Source: Odontesthes bonariensis (Eukaryota > Chordata > Actinopteri > Atheriniformes > Atherinopsidae). From it: a stretch of 64,000 bases of DNA. A model generated the notes under the pieces. It saw nothing but the letters and a program-made list of their open reading frames with translations. It had not been told where the DNA came from and searched no databases. The translations under genes and the position numbers were made by a program. Positions 44,101 through 59,100 of the stretch are shown here, piece after piece. The stretch is from positions 22,230,248-22,294,247 of the forward strand of contig NC_134519.1 in assembly GCF_027942865.1 (NCBI RefSeq), in the 5' to 3' direction. Numbering within the stretch: position 1 is the stretch's first letter; the number at the start of each line of letters is the position of its first letter.

Positions 44101-47100
44101 ATATATAATTAAAAAAGTCCACCTAAAATGGGGTTTTTTTTAACATATACTGCATATTTTTAGGATGTATGAACTTACACAGATTACTCAGTGGGTGTGG
44201 GATACTGTAATTCACTGATGTCCACTGAAGTGGCTTAAGTGCAACTACCCCAGGCAAACCCATTGATATACAGATGGGCAGAGGTTTAGCAATATGCCAA
44301 AAACTGTAAAGCTATAAATTCTGGAGCAATATCAGACTCATATTTCTCAATGTGAATTAGTGACATCATCTGCAGTACACACAACATCCTCAAATGATTC
44401 AGACAATCTGGAGACATCTGGAGAGCAGGGTGCAACAGGCAATAATCTAAATTGCATCTGATGTGTTTTCTATGTGGTTTTGTAAATAAAATGTTGATTT
44501 CTGCATTCTGTTTTTATTTATCACATTTTACACTGTGTCCCACCTTTTCCAGAATTGGGGGTTGTACAGCTTTTGACTGTTATGTGCACTGATAATCCAA
44601 AGTTGTTGTGAATATTGAAACAAAACGACCACATTTTAGCCACAGCAATTCACATACCTGCATCTCCTGTTCGATGCGCAGCCGCTCGTGACCCAGTTCC
44701 TCCTGATAGAACTGTGTAACGAAAGGGAGACAATAAACTTACGGTTCCAACCAAAATTCAGTTTTAAGATTTGTGCAGGAAGGGAATACTCTGAGATAAC
44801 AAATGAACCTCTACACAACTGTCAAATAATTGGCCTCACCAGATGACCGTATGTGTGCCGAACCACACACATCTGTGTATAGTTTAGTGCATGACAACAT
44901 CTCTTGTGACATGAATAGCAGTTAAAGCGAGGTTGAGGAATGCCACATGTGCTGCTTCAGGAGCCTCTTTTGAGAAAGGACGTCTCAACAGAGGAGACAG
45001 TGAGATCCACTGGGATGCAGCAATATTAGACCACTGTTTAAATTGTTCAGAGACTCACTGAATCACTTTATGTAAACATGTAGGAAATACTGACAACGCA
45101 TTTACCTAAGATTCCATACGTTTCCACAGTTTGGACATGATAAAATAATAATGCTCAGTTACATGTGTGCGACCGAAGAGCAGCTCTATTCTGGGTTATG
45201 ATTTAAAGCAGAAATAAAGAATAGCACCTCAACATCCTTGTCCTTCTGTAGCAGAGATGAGGATAGCTCTTGAACTTGTCCCTCAAGCTCTCCCACCCTG
45301 AGTGTGAGCGTGTTCTTCTCGCCGCACAGCTCTGTGATGAAGGCCTCCTTGGAGCGAAGCTCTTTAGCCAGTTCCTCTATTAACCTGAACACAAACAGAG
45401 GAACAGTCAGTGCCACAGAGGGAAGGATTCCAATGGTTTGTTGTTCAATAAGTCATTTCTCACTGTTCTGCACCTGTCTTTGTTGGTGTTGGATGGCGAC
45501 AGGGTGCTTGGAGGCCTCTCGTCCTCAAGAAGCTCCTCCATGGCGGTGTCCAAGGAGACAAGGGAGGCGTGGGAGTGCGATCCAGCCAGCGAGGCCATCC
45601 GCTCAGCCTCACTGCGTGCTAGCTGGGCCTCCTGCAAGGAGAAAGTTCCCATTTGTGACGATGAGGCACTTGTGTGTGTGAGTAACACTTGCTGACAGGA
45701 CAAACAGACCAACCTCCTGCAGGAGCTGAATCTTTGTTTCAAGCACCTGCTGCATGTGGTCAATTTCATGCTGTCTCTCTTGACACCGTCTCTGCAGTTC
45801 TTCCTCATTGTGACTGGTCAAGCTCTCTGCTGTTGTGCTGAAGAAAAAGAAGAAAAAAAAAAGTTTGAATGTACTAAATTGACCAGATTACACATTAAAC
45901 TCAACCCAGATTATCATTACATACAAGGAGTGAGCTCTGATTACTGGATCAATTCACAAAACCTAAAATTGAAAAGGTCTGAAGACCAATGGAAAAAATA
46001 TGACATTAGCAATTTTCTCATGTATAGCTAGCAAAGACTGTTAAAGTTCTTATGATGGTTAATTAATTATAATTGATTGATGAATAATTCTTAAATGCTT
46101 AATTGTCAACCAGCTTGTTGGTTCATACACTCTTTCTACATGTGCCCTGCTGAAGACTGTGAGTTAAGTAAAGTGTACATGAAGGGTCTGTTTATTATTC
46201 TGGGATATTTCATTGGGATTTCTTTCAGAAACAAGCTGTACAATAAATAATGAGGACAAAATCTTGCAGCTAATATGTGATCTCTTACTTTTGTGTAATT
46301 TCAAGGCCGCAGAATGATTGGAATTGTTCTAGAACGAGTGTATGTTAAAGAATAAAACAATACATCCTGCCTATAGCAAAATATTTTAGATTCATTTCAA
46401 GGCTATCAGATGTAAAAATGGCATAAATATTTAAATGTATCAACTTTAAATTTACAAGCGGTTTACTAAAGGTTGAATTCCACATCAAGCAGGTATAAAA
46501 AATGGATGGATGACTACCACATGCAAACATTTCAATAGATATTATTCAGTTTAAAAGGAAACCTTTTAAATCAATAAATACCATAGTGTTAGAAAAAATG
46601 AAAATGAAAATAGTTACAGATGAAAGGTCCATACAAGAGTACCACTAACCCTGTTAGATGCCACCTCAAAATATCATTACATAATAACTTGATTCGCCCA
46701 ACATTTGAAATCTGCAGGTATCAAATGAATCTTTGGATTGTTATCATCACATTTGCTGTACCTGCACTCGCTGCAAGCAAAAGCTTACAGAGATTCGATG
46801 ACGGATTTGAAAGGACTCCAATTTGAGATTGCATCAAAACTCTGTCTAACTCCAGCACTAGTTTATATGTGCATAAAAATATCAGAGGGGTCAGTTTTTG
46901 GATGTGATGGAGAGCCAAGAGATAGTATGATGTCACCTCTTTTCTGTCTGCTGCAAGACTCGTGGGATATCCTTACACCCGTCCACTTATAGCAAACATT
47001 AAGTAAGTGCCCCACCCATAGTGTAGGCTGATATCATCGTATATTCTTGAAAAAGAGATGCTCACTTAGTGTGATAGAACAGGGGAATCTGATTTTTGTA

Positions 47101-50100
47101 GGGCAATGGATGGAAAATATATTCTAGCAAGTAACCCTGAATGTCAACTATTAGCTCCAACCGGAAGCTTGTGTGTTACCAATGTGATGTGTGTATGTGG
47201 TAAAAGACTTACACACAGCTAAAGATGTGGTGATTATATCCATCCATCCATCCATCCATCCATTTTCTATACCGCTGAATCCATCGGTCGGGTCGCGGGG
47301 TGATTATATCATGAAGTGCATTTTAAACTTCAATCTGACTCACATCCGGGTTTCTCTTCCCACACTTTGGGTGACTCATGACGAGTTCGCTCACTCCTTG
47401 AAATCGTGAAAGCATCTGTTTGTATCACTGAGTCAGTCAACAACTGCATCCCAGAATTCCTGCTCCCAGAATGGCACACGCCACCCTGTCGCCACGGGTC
47501 CTCTTCTGGATGCTCTCTGCGCACCTTTTTAACTTCATCCACCACATGCAGCAGCTCAAATAACTGGGATATTTTGAACCAGTCTGAGCAATGTAAGCGC
47601 CTGTCTCATGAACAAGTGCCCTTCTTGTAGAGTGGACAAGGCTCTGAAGTTATGCAGACAGCCCACATACCCCACTTTAAGCGCTTTTAGCAAAAAGTCA
47701 GAAGAAAGACCATGTGGTAATCCAAACTGCTGTAACTGATGCTGTTGTGGCAGTTAGACCAAAGCACATGCAGACATTTCAAAGCAGCATAAGATTAGGC
47801 CAGGAGAGAGTAGAATCAGTCAATCTGACCTGCTTTACTGTGTGAATAATTTAAACAGCTGTTCACATCTGCCTTTTAACCTGTATCAATACCACAAAAC
47901 AACGGCAACCAGAATATTCAAAAATTAGTTTCTCTATTCCAACAGCAACTGCAGTTCACCAGTGATAAACCAAGCTGATCTAAATCTTGAAAACTCATTT
48001 AGCTCCTCAATTTTTTCCATCAAAGTAACTTGAAGCTAAACAACTGTGAAGTGTAAACAGCACTATCTAGTGGCAACTGGAAAGCTAACACAATAACAAT
48101 GCTGTATAATGAGAGCTCTTTCTTTGCCTCCAATGCCAAAACAATCTAGAGAACTCCTGCCATAGTTGAAAGCTCCAACCTGGAACAGCAGAGGCCCACA
48201 GGAAATAAACACATTATTGCGTTATTCAGAACAGGGCCCGACTTTTAAAAGACTTTTAAAAGACTTTTAAAAGTCCGACTTGCATGTAAACATGTTAGTG
48301 TGACAGAAGTCATGCAAGATCAAAGCTCTCATAGTTTGGACTAACACACCCGGATACTGCAGTTGGAGACTGAATCACTCCGACGTGTAAACGCTCAACT
48401 ACACTCCAATGGGCCAAGGTGCTCTACAGTTCCTGTCCAGTACACAGAAGAAAAAGAAGCTGGGAACAATAATGGATAAGCAGAAGGGATCGCATGCACC
48501 TTTTAGTAAAAACAGTACAGCATAACTGCAGCATTATCTGGTACAACGTCATCATTCCAGTGACCTAAGCTGCATTTACATGTACAGTGATCTCCATCAG
48601 AGAAAGTTGCAAGTCCAGGACAAGAATGCTGGTGCGATTAAATACCCAGGTCCAACTCTACTTAAACTGTAGCTCGACTTAACATGTCAACGTGCTGAGT
48701 GTCAAAACCAAAAATAACTGCCTTTAAATACATTCCTTTGGGTTTCCCGGTCTTAAACTACATGCAGTCAATCTGGAGACCATCTTGTGATGGGATTACA
48801 GCAGCTCAACCTCAAAGAGCTCCTGGATCATGCCTCTCTTCTGTCAGAAAGCTGATGTGGTGAGTCACAAAAACATTAATAAGGAAAAAGAACGAGGGAC
48901 AGGGGTGTTAAGTGGGGGGCTTCTAATAGCACTGTTCTCTACTCAGAACTCATCAGTTGGATCATAACCTCTGAACTTGGCCTTTATCTTTATCCCAACA
49001 ACATGACTGGAAATGCTATGACTGCCGGACAGTTCCAGTGACACCATCACATTGACAACATGGGGCTGCAGATATGCCCCACATGGTAGTTTAATACATT
49101 TTTCCAATCAATAGACAATCAAACACAGTCGCCAAGTTTGTTGATGAAACTCTGAACATCAGTTTTGACTTTTTTCCCACTCTTTCGCTGAAGTCCACTT
49201 CAAAAGGATGACCTCGCAATCATGCGTGTAACACCCCGACCGATTTAAAGCCCATTTTTGTAGCAGGATTACAGCGTGAGTTGTGTTAAACCATCGTGTT
49301 TGGGTGTGATATCAGCAGCTGAAAGGCCAATGAGCTGTTGGAGAATCACAACTAATCTCAAGTAGGAACACGCACCAACATCTATAGATGGAGTTTCACA
49401 ACCACACATAAACACACACACCACAACTGTGACGTTTAAGAGAGGAAAGGAGCTTGTTTTTTTTTTCTTACAGCAGGTTTTTTAATTTGCTGATCTTGAT
49501 GTATCGGTAACGGTAAAGCATTTCCGCAGTATTGAACTGTTTTGACGGCAACAATCATACAGACTGGAAAACCTTAATGTATTCACCATATTCAGGCAGA
49601 GGTGTGTGGTAATCGTTGGTGTCATTTGTGAACTCACAGCGCTTTGTCCAGAAGGTCTTGTTTCTCCTGGAGCTCCTGCTTCAAGCTCTCTACTTCCACC
49701 TTCAGCTCGATGTTCTGCAACAGATGAAGAGCAAGAGGCAGTCAGCTAACCAACCATAAGGTTATTACAATCCTCCGTGTCAGAGGCACATCATCAGCAC
49801 AACGTTGCTGGTATCTACAGTTTAGTCTCTGTCATCGTAGCGGCTTTTTGAATGTTCTTAATTTTCAGCAAAAAGTGAAAAGACCTGTGAGGGCAAAATC
49901 AAAAAGAAAATTAGGGCCAATATCCCCGAGAAACCCCACCCAGACACTAACACCATAGAGCCTTTTCTTGCCTACAGTATAACAGTATTTCAGATTTCAA
50001 GATGAATAAGAGATATTTATTGGGTTTGTGTAAATTGAGGGCTCACTCACACATTCAGCACTAATTTTTCTCCCTCTCTTGCTTTTGTCAGCCATCACAT

Positions 50101-53100
50101 CTCTCATCATACTGTAACATCTCTCTGTTGTGCAGATCAGGGCCGGTGGGTGTTGCGTGTCATCAGCACAGGACATCTGACGCTGCTGTCATGGCTGGTA
50201 TATTTAGAGCTGGAGAATTCGGAGCAGCTCAGATACTCACTCACGGGGCCAAAGGCTGAACTCAACAGTTTGTTTACCTGCTGGAGTCCACAGGGGGCAT
50301 TTGAGGGGCCAATAAGTGCTATCACATCGGCCTACGTGACAGAGGATTTGGACAGAGGGTACAGTGGGGCTCAATCTTTCCGTTTTGACCAAAGACAGGC
50401 AGGAGAGTCTGTTGGAGTCTGATTAGATGCTGCTCCCACCTGTCAGTCTCTCTCCTGCTCATTATCTTAAGCTATGTCCAAAGAGCACGTCTCCACATAC
50501 AACAATAGCCTGAAACCTACAAATATACATGCTTCTGAAAGGGACAGTGAGAACTCAACATACTCACTGCTCGTCACCACTTGCTTACACATCAATTCTG
50601 CACATTTGCAGCGTGTGTACAGTCCTCACACTTTTCATGTCGATTGGCTAATTAGGATAAGTCCAGAATGTTATGTATCACAGCTATCATAGTAATTTTC
50701 ATTTGCAGACTTGATATAACTTAAAAGAGCAAAGACCTGAATGTGGGATTCAATTTCAGATAACTGAACAGATCTATTGGAACTGAAACAAAAAGTTGAG
50801 TAATCATTCAAATCAAATCAAATCAAATCAAATTTATTTATATAGCACATTTCATGTACAAACAAAAAATTCCACCAAAAAAAAGAGGAAAAATAAAAAA
50901 AACACTTTTACTTTTTCCTTCTTTTCAACGTAGCTGAAAGACATTTAAAGCCATCAACTTGGACTGTGGAAAACCGCCATGGAAAATTTAATTTTTTTGT
51001 TTCTGCATCTGATAAAACAGAACAATGTAACAACAACAGATGAGACCTTAAAATAATTTAGAATAAGATTTATATCACATTTATTGTCTGCTGTATCTCT
51101 GCCTGAGTAGATCTATATTACGCACTGAATGAAATGCTCAGAGGTGATCACAGAATCCACACTGAGAACTATGCCTGCAATGCACAAGTGTCTGGTTTAA
51201 TTTTTCATTGATTCTGTGACAAGATTTAGTGAAACTGTTGTCTGAATATAGCACCTTATTGGGCTGGTTAAGAACATGAATGATCAGTCTGTATATTTCA
51301 TTTTTTATTAGAAGAAAAATAATTGGTTGACTTATGCAAACGTTAAGAGGCAGAACATCAGGGATAAAATAACTAAAAGAATAAAAGAAAGAAAAGAAAA
51401 GAAAAACAGATATATTTTCAGTAAATAGCCTACTTTATTTCATAGAGTTCAGGAGAGTGCATTTGAGACCAGACAGTTTATTACTTTTTTTTAAAGGTTT
51501 AACTTTAACAACCTGTTTTTGGATTGATGCTTGGGTTCACTTTTTAATTGGATAAGTCTTGAATGTCAAATGATTTTATTTCTTCACTCTTACCTGCCTC
51601 CTCTCTGTTGAGTCTGCATTTGGGCCCTTTATCATTTCCAACCGTTAGAGTTTTAGTCTCACAGTGGATTGTTTTTGGTACAAAGAAATATGTGGTGAAG
51701 TTAAAAAACAGTCCTACTGACTGGATTTCATATCTATATACCTAAAATTTGTTTCAATTTATGAAACAAGCCTGCCAAAATAATTATATATTTGCATAAT
51801 TACAACTATTAATATTAATATATTATTAGTAATATTAACATATTAATAGTAATATTAATAGTTAATAAAACTATTAACTATTGCCCTGATTCATCGGCAC
51901 GAGCTTCCAGAATTGTCATATTGAAATGATTATTTCCTCGTTGTTTTTCTCTGTTTGTGCCCCCTTCTGCCGTGGCTAAATGGCTTTGGACAGTTTGTTA
52001 TCAAGTTCCTAATGATAATACTCAAACACCTTTATTTCAATGAACATCGACTAAACTTAGCACCACAGACTTAAATGCAAAGTCAAGCAACACAACATAA
52101 CTGTGTGTTTTGCATGACATGAAAAAGGTGAGACTTGAAGGAGGGGATTTGTTGAATTAAAGGCGCCTAAATCTAAAAGAAATATTGTAAAAACTGCATC
52201 CTGTGTGATCAGATGCACGCTCTGCAGAGCTAATGCTGCCCGATGACTTGCCAAGGCCTTGAAAATGAATAGCGTTACACACAAGTAAGAAGACTGTGTA
52301 TTCCTGTGCATGTGCCAACAACATGGTTTACAGAAAGACATCTTCTCATCCAGAAAACTGCTCTATATTTAGACGCCCATCACTGTGCACCTGCTACTTT
52401 TACCCCTCCTGGTTTGTGAGCCCACAGCAACAGCTCCACTTTTAACCCCGAGGAGGAAGACGCCTGACAGGACCACCACTAACACACCTGCAACAATGTG
52501 ACTGATCATCTGATAGTGAGGTATTATCAGATAATGTGACGACCCTGCCCGCTCCGTTTCAATCAATTCTGATTCGGTTAAATCATCAGCACTCTATCAA
52601 TCGACCACACCTTCATCAGCTTCTCAGATTTGGATATCTCTGGATTTTGGACTGTTAATTTGGGTACCAATCAAACACATTGTTGTGAATTAATATTGCA
52701 ACTTATTTAATGAGTGCCTTTTGAATAATATATTTCAATTTTGATAAGGTAAAACATCTGACGTGACAAAAAGAGAAGAGAAAATTACCAACGCGTATAA
52801 TGTTTGGGCCGTGTCCTGTGGACTCGCATCTGAATCCATGTGATAAATAAATCATCACGCTGAAGCCTGCTCTATAAATAGAAATTCTCGAGCCCACAGG
52901 GAGATCACTATGTACTGAGGACTTACACACCTAGTCTGTACTGTGTTACACTGTTTTATAGCCAGGACGTGAATTCTTCCACTCAACTGTGAGTGAAGAA
53001 AAAGCAAATCAATTCAGGTGACGACAACGGAAAAAGGTTTAGCTTCCAATAAAAACTGATTTTACCGATTAAACTTTCGGTCAACAGAGCGTGAGACTGT

Positions 53101-56100
53101 GAAGCACGAGGATTAAACCTCAGTTGGATGTCTGTTCAACATGGGATCAGTTTACTCAATCCCTGCTGGTATGCAGCAATAGTGGGAGATACGTGGATGA
53201 AGGCTCGGATCTTGTTTGGCTGGATCACGCAGCCATTTAGTTTTCTCATTTCAAAGAGCTGCTAATGATCAGAAGGGATTTAGAATGAAAGGAGGGAGAA
53301 AGGATTGTGCTTTAAGTGATGCCTCTTGTGCAAACAGACAACAGCTGAACTAGGTCCCCTTACTGTAAAAATGCAGGCTGTACAGACACACAGATGCAAA
53401 CATATTTAGAAGCAGAGGAACAACAACATGTTCATATATATTTACTTACAAAGGCTAGAAAATAGATAAATCTTTTTTTTGCAGTGAATATATATCATGC
53501 ATTTGACACCAAATACAGGTGAAATTGTGATGAGTGACCTGTTGTTTCAGGACCAAAACAGTACTGCTTTGATATATCAGAAATAATTATTTTCACCAAG
53601 TTGTCGGGCCGAAGCATTTTGGTGGTTTCAAAAACCACCAAAATGATGAAATGTTTGCTTGGGAAAAGGCCAAAAGCTGATACAATATTTGGAAAGAAAG
53701 CCAGTTGATACTAAAGCAGCACAGACCAAAAAAAAGAAAAAGAAAAAAAAAAAATGTTCGTATCAGAGCCAGTGGAAGAATTGGAAATGTTGGTGTTTGA
53801 CCCATGTGAGCATTTACAAAATTCTGGCTAAAAGATGTTATCTGCTGTTTCACAACAGCAAATGAGAATAAAGGGGGATGTTTGACTCTTTAAGGAGAAT
53901 TGGATGATCTGCTGTTTAAAAAAGTCAAAGTCATCTAGTCACATACTGTCTTAACATAAGATAGAATTAAAATCAGCCTTTTAAAAATTTCAATAATTGA
54001 CTGTTTGATAGTCTAAATGACGCAGCTGAGGCTATATTATCATGTACCATTTCAGTGCTCCCAACACCTCACTGCAAGGTGTTCTTTTTTTTAATAAAAA
54101 AAAGCTAAAGAATATCGTTTTGGTGCATTTAAGGATAAAACATTCACTAAAGACTAATTATTCCAGTCTGACAAAAAAAGATTTTTTAAATTTGTTTTTC
54201 AAAATCATGGGACATAATAATAATAATAATAATAATATATTTTATTTATAAAGCACTTTACATCAACTTAATGACCTCAGAGTGCTACATTTTAAAACTA
54301 GCATTTAAAAAAATAAAATAAAATAAAATAAAAACAGTAAGATCATTTTAAGATTTTTCATGTCTTTTCATGTCTTTCATGTCATTCCATAAGTTCCTAA
54401 AAAAGTCTCACAAATGCAATCATAGTTGCACTTTAACTTGTCAGGTGAGATTATTTGATTAAATTTGACCGTTGGGCATCAGAGTTTTACAAATCCTGGT
54501 GTGAACTACCAATGGAGAGCAAAGATGAGGGGCAGGAACGCGCAGGAACTGCTGCGTTAAACAAACTCCAGCCTTTACGGGGCAGATCTGTTTCAACAAA
54601 TACACGGCAGGCTGCATCACCTCAGCCAGATCAGTGTAACAGCTGGGTCAACAAACTGAGGAAGCTAAAAAAATCATTAAGTATGATAAAGGCGCAATCA
54701 AACTCTTCAGATCAACAACTCAGATCCAACTCCCTCTGTAAAGGAAAAATAATTAGCTCATGCTGCTACTGTTTTGCTCATGAAAGGACCCTTTTCTGAT
54801 GAAGAGCGACCACTTGCAGTCCCTATTGGTACAAGGTAGCATTTAAGGAGAGAGTTTCTACTTACAGTGCGGTAGACATCTTCACTGCTCTCCTCGTACT
54901 TCTGCTGAATCCTCTCCTCCAGGAAGTAGATGCGGAGCTTGAGGCTAAAGTTCTCCTTCTTCAGGTCATTCAGGTGCTGTGATAAAGTACGGTAACCGTT
55001 AGACATAACCGTCAAGGACACCGTCGCCTTGGACGTCTCCGTTTCATAAGGGAAAACGGAGTCCATTTTAAAGGAAAGCAACCATCAGGGCTTTTCCTCT
55101 GTTAGAGTCCAGTAACAGGCTGACATGCTACTGCCTTGTAAATAAAAGCATACCGTCGGAAAAATAAAATCATTTATAAAGATGCATCCTCTAACAGGGC
55201 ATAGGGACACAGCCTACTAAAACACACACACACACACACACCGAAGCTAACACATTCACACACAATCACACACACGCTAGAGTCTTTCAGGGCGTTTGCA
55301 GTGCAGAGGGCCACTCTGCAGCCCAGTGGTCAGAGATGCAGCCGTGGCAGCTCCATGGTGTGTTGTGGTCTGCCTGAGGATGGGGCAGGAGCTTATTTTA
55401 CTGTAGGGGAGACATCCCTGGAATCCCAGACTGCCAGGGGAGATGGGTGGAAGGGGAGAGGAGGGGAGGAGGGAGGAGGGAAGGGGACGCAAAGGGCTTC
55501 CAGGCGCTTGTGACACAGTATTAAGAGAAATCTCACCCCTATGCAAATATGGAGAGCTGACAATAGCAAACAAGGATTTCATGAGACAGAAGGAGACAGA
55601 TGTGAGTTGAACTCTGTCCCGTTTATTTTGCTTTCTTCCTTTCAGATGAATGGAAAGTAAAAGCAATCAATCTAAATAATATGTACTTTTGTAACTTTTT
55701 TTACATGGTCCGCATCAGCTGATGTGTAGGGACATGTTAATCTAACTGTAGTCTGTTCTAATTTGGTATTTTAGACAGTGAGTCAATCAAATTGTTTCTT
55801 CTGTAGTAGATCACTCAGTGTACTGATACAATGATCAGGTTGATCAAAACAGGAGAAAAGAATATCTTGCAGTCTTCGTTGTAGATTTCACTTTGACTTT
55901 GCAGAGACACAATACAATTACATTCCACTTTGTAGTGTTCAGTATCAGTATCCCCTATACGCCACATTATGAGTGATCTGAATCACATGATCGTTCTTGA
56001 AAGCAACTTAAGGGACAGTGCTTTTAAATAAAGGTTGTAAACCACAGCCCTGGTTCCACATTGGCTTTAATTCTGGGTCTTCTATTGTCCAAACCTGAAC

Positions 56101-59100
56101 TTACAATTGTCCATGAGGTCAGCTTTTTCTTTACCCAAGAAAAAGCAAGCCTGGACTAAATATAAGAACCATATAAAGCCACTATGACGTGACAGGAGCT
56201 GTGAACTGCCTTTTTGATGCCGTAAATATAGAATTTAGCCGTTTTTGCTAAATGTTGTCATTTTGGATTCAGAAACAACCATATTTGTACAAAAGGATAC
56301 CCGCTCATCAGAGGAAGAAAACGTAGGTCATGACTATATGATGACTTGTTGGACAAATTTATTGGGTGAGTATTGGGTGACAGAGGTTGCTGGTTTTTGA
56401 TTGTTGATCTTTGAGAGTTGGAGACATTTAGAAGCTAGTGGCCATTTAATGGTACTGCACCTTAAAACGCAACCACATTAGTTGTTCTTTTGGCAGGTTT
56501 GGTTTTCTCTTTTGAGTCTTTGAGTGTGTAGATAAATCCATTATATAGGTAAAGGTTATGTAAGGAACCTCTTAAGAAAATATTTCCACAATATTTATCC
56601 CAAAAATGTACTTGCCCAGGGGATGCTTCTGTCTGATCATTTTGGACAAGCTGATAAGCCTCTCTGCTGTACTGAATAATCCAGATTGATATAGTAACAT
56701 TTTACCTTTCATCTTTACTGTTGCACAAACAGTGCCTGTCCCTTCATCATAGTCACTTAGCCAGACCCAAAATGGAGAAGCTTGCTGTATAGTTGCATTC
56801 ATCAACATATGATTGTCTTTACTGATCTTTAGGTTTGTGGTTGAAGCAGACAACAAACAGTAAGGAAGAAACCTAATTGACAACAAAAAGTTATTTGGCT
56901 AAAAGATCTGGACACTTTGGGTGGAGACACCGTCACAGCTCTACAGCTGAACTAAAAAGCAGAAACTTCTCAGACAAAGGCAAACTGGCGCTGGGAAATA
57001 AAGTTAGAGAGGCTGGTGGGAGCGGGACAAACAGGTGAGTGGGAAGAAGTTGGTAGAAATAGGAGACCTGGGAGCAGTGAGCCGCCGTGCTATTAATAGG
57101 AACGTGTCCTGAATCCTGGAGAGTGGTGAATCCCTGAATGTCCCTAAGAGAGAAGAGTGAACTGAAACAACTGAAAGCAGTAAAATGAATCAGGGGGCTT
57201 TAGAAAATATGAGCCGTTTTATCATCGTGATAAAACAACGACAGACCTTTAAAGCCAAACAAAACAAGCTTGCACGATAGTGACTGAGACACAGCAGTTG
57301 TATCATTTTTAGATCGTGATGCATTCAGTGTCACTATTATGGTGTCACGTTACACCCTGTTACTAAATAATTCAGAGCAAAGATAGGCCAGGCGCCAACA
57401 CCAGCCTCGCCATAACATTAGGACTGACATCATGTACACAGAGCGTGCTCGACCCCACACACATATGCGTGTTACAGCCCTCGATCAAAGACAAATAAAT
57501 AGGAGTGACGGTGTGTAAATATGTGTGTGCGTGTGCTTCCAAGTGTTTGTGTCAAGTGTAAAAGCGACACATCCATGGAGGGCAGCCATGTAAATAACTC
57601 CAGCTCTGGTCAAGGTGCTCCTCAGTTTGGCACTGGTTTGCCACACCTCCCTTTTTAACAGGACTTTTTCATAGATTTAGCCATACTTGCGTTGATCGTT
57701 CTACAAATAGCTTGAATTTCTGATGTTATCGGCAAGTCTGCAATTGGGCAATTTACACTAATTCCCATGAGAGTACCTTCACACCCATTAAGACATTATC
57801 AGATGAACATATCAGAGGTTCCCTGCGACAGTTTTATTCTACTTGGCAAAGCAAAGAGCTAACAACAGCTGACAAATGGCAAATGGAGAGATATATACGG
57901 TACCGCTGCAGATCTGCTGACCAGGTAAAAAAAGGTTAACATGCTCAACATAACTCAATATCGTGGCAAAACGTTGACATGGAGGATTTTTTGGGGGAAA
58001 TACATTTTGCTTCAAGCTCACTGACAGCTTAATTAAAAGTCATGTGTTCGGGTGCTGATTATGATGCTAAAATCAGCCCGAGGTTATAGAAAACGACCTA
58101 CCGTCACCTAAAGCTCATTAAATTACACTTATTACACTTGTTATCTTGTGTCCTTCATCATGTAATAAAACATGGGACATTCATTTGCGTGCCTTAACCA
58201 TCCGTATGCATTCTCTTCAGCCTTCCTCTTATTACTCTCTAGCAAGAAAGTACATGAAACAAATTGTCCACGTGTTCCTTTGAAATACTCTTTGTAGATG
58301 CCTGTGGATGCAACTGTGGCTTTTGTGCCACTGTCCACACCTAACAGCTCCTGCTGTAAAGTGCACACGCAAACAACAACTGCGGAAAAAAGCCACTGAT
58401 TCTCTGCAAATTCAACAAACTTTCTGTGGCATTCTTTAATTCACCTCAACACTTCCTTGACTTCAGTGATGTATTATGTACAGAAAAAGTGTCGGTGAAT
58501 AAAAAAGCACTACATGTAGGACTCTCTCTGCTCACAAGCACCAAGCTGCCAAGCTTTAAAACTCATTTTTAATGGACTTTCTGCACGATATTCAGTCTCC
58601 TCTTTACAGTAATAGCACAGAGGAGAATGGAAACCCAAAGTGGGCCATGGAGTACCTGGAGGCAGTTAAAAATACCAGGAGAGTTCTGGGTGTTTTCCAT
58701 CCCACATTCCCAGCTGCAGATACTCCCTCTTGTTCTTTAAGGCATGTTCTACACATAGTTTGGATTTGTGCGCAAATTTTTGGCAAATCACTCAACACTT
58801 ACTTAGTTTTTGTAGCAAACATATAGAGCCACATGATGGCACTGTAGAGCACGTTATAATTCTTATCCAAATACAATTTTATTCGTCATGGAGGAAAAGA
58901 AAAAGGTAGTCACACTCACATCCAGCTCACACATCTTTCAAAAAACAAAAAAAAGCACCTCACCTGTTCGAACTCCTTGAGTGTGTGAGGCTGGAGAGGA
59001 GGAGAGTTGTCTGTTCCATCACAGCACAAATCTGAAAAAGAAAACAACAATTAATCGGATTAACGAAAGTTAATTGGATTTATTCCAACCTAATATAAAT

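Larger units (their letters stand above)
45838..49637 (-). other. pde4dip: pde4dip intron 5, one orphan exon-like ORF
   Basis: Mostly non-coding. A 220-bp open frame with good splice sites lies at 47344-47563 but does not fit the reading frame. A 60-bp LINE/SINE tail insertion is at 47241-47300, and a triple tandem palindromic unit lies near 48240-48275. Confidence 0.55.
49715..54865 (-). other. pde4dip: pde4dip intron 4
   Basis: No coding exon is recognised. It contains LINE/SINE-type tails at about 50812-50855 and 54217-54262 and simple AT/A-rich tracts. Confidence 0.6.

Noticed and set aside
50150-50422. 90-residue + strand open frame
   Set aside because: No splice context, no recognisable motif, matched by an antisense open frame; probably chance within an intron.
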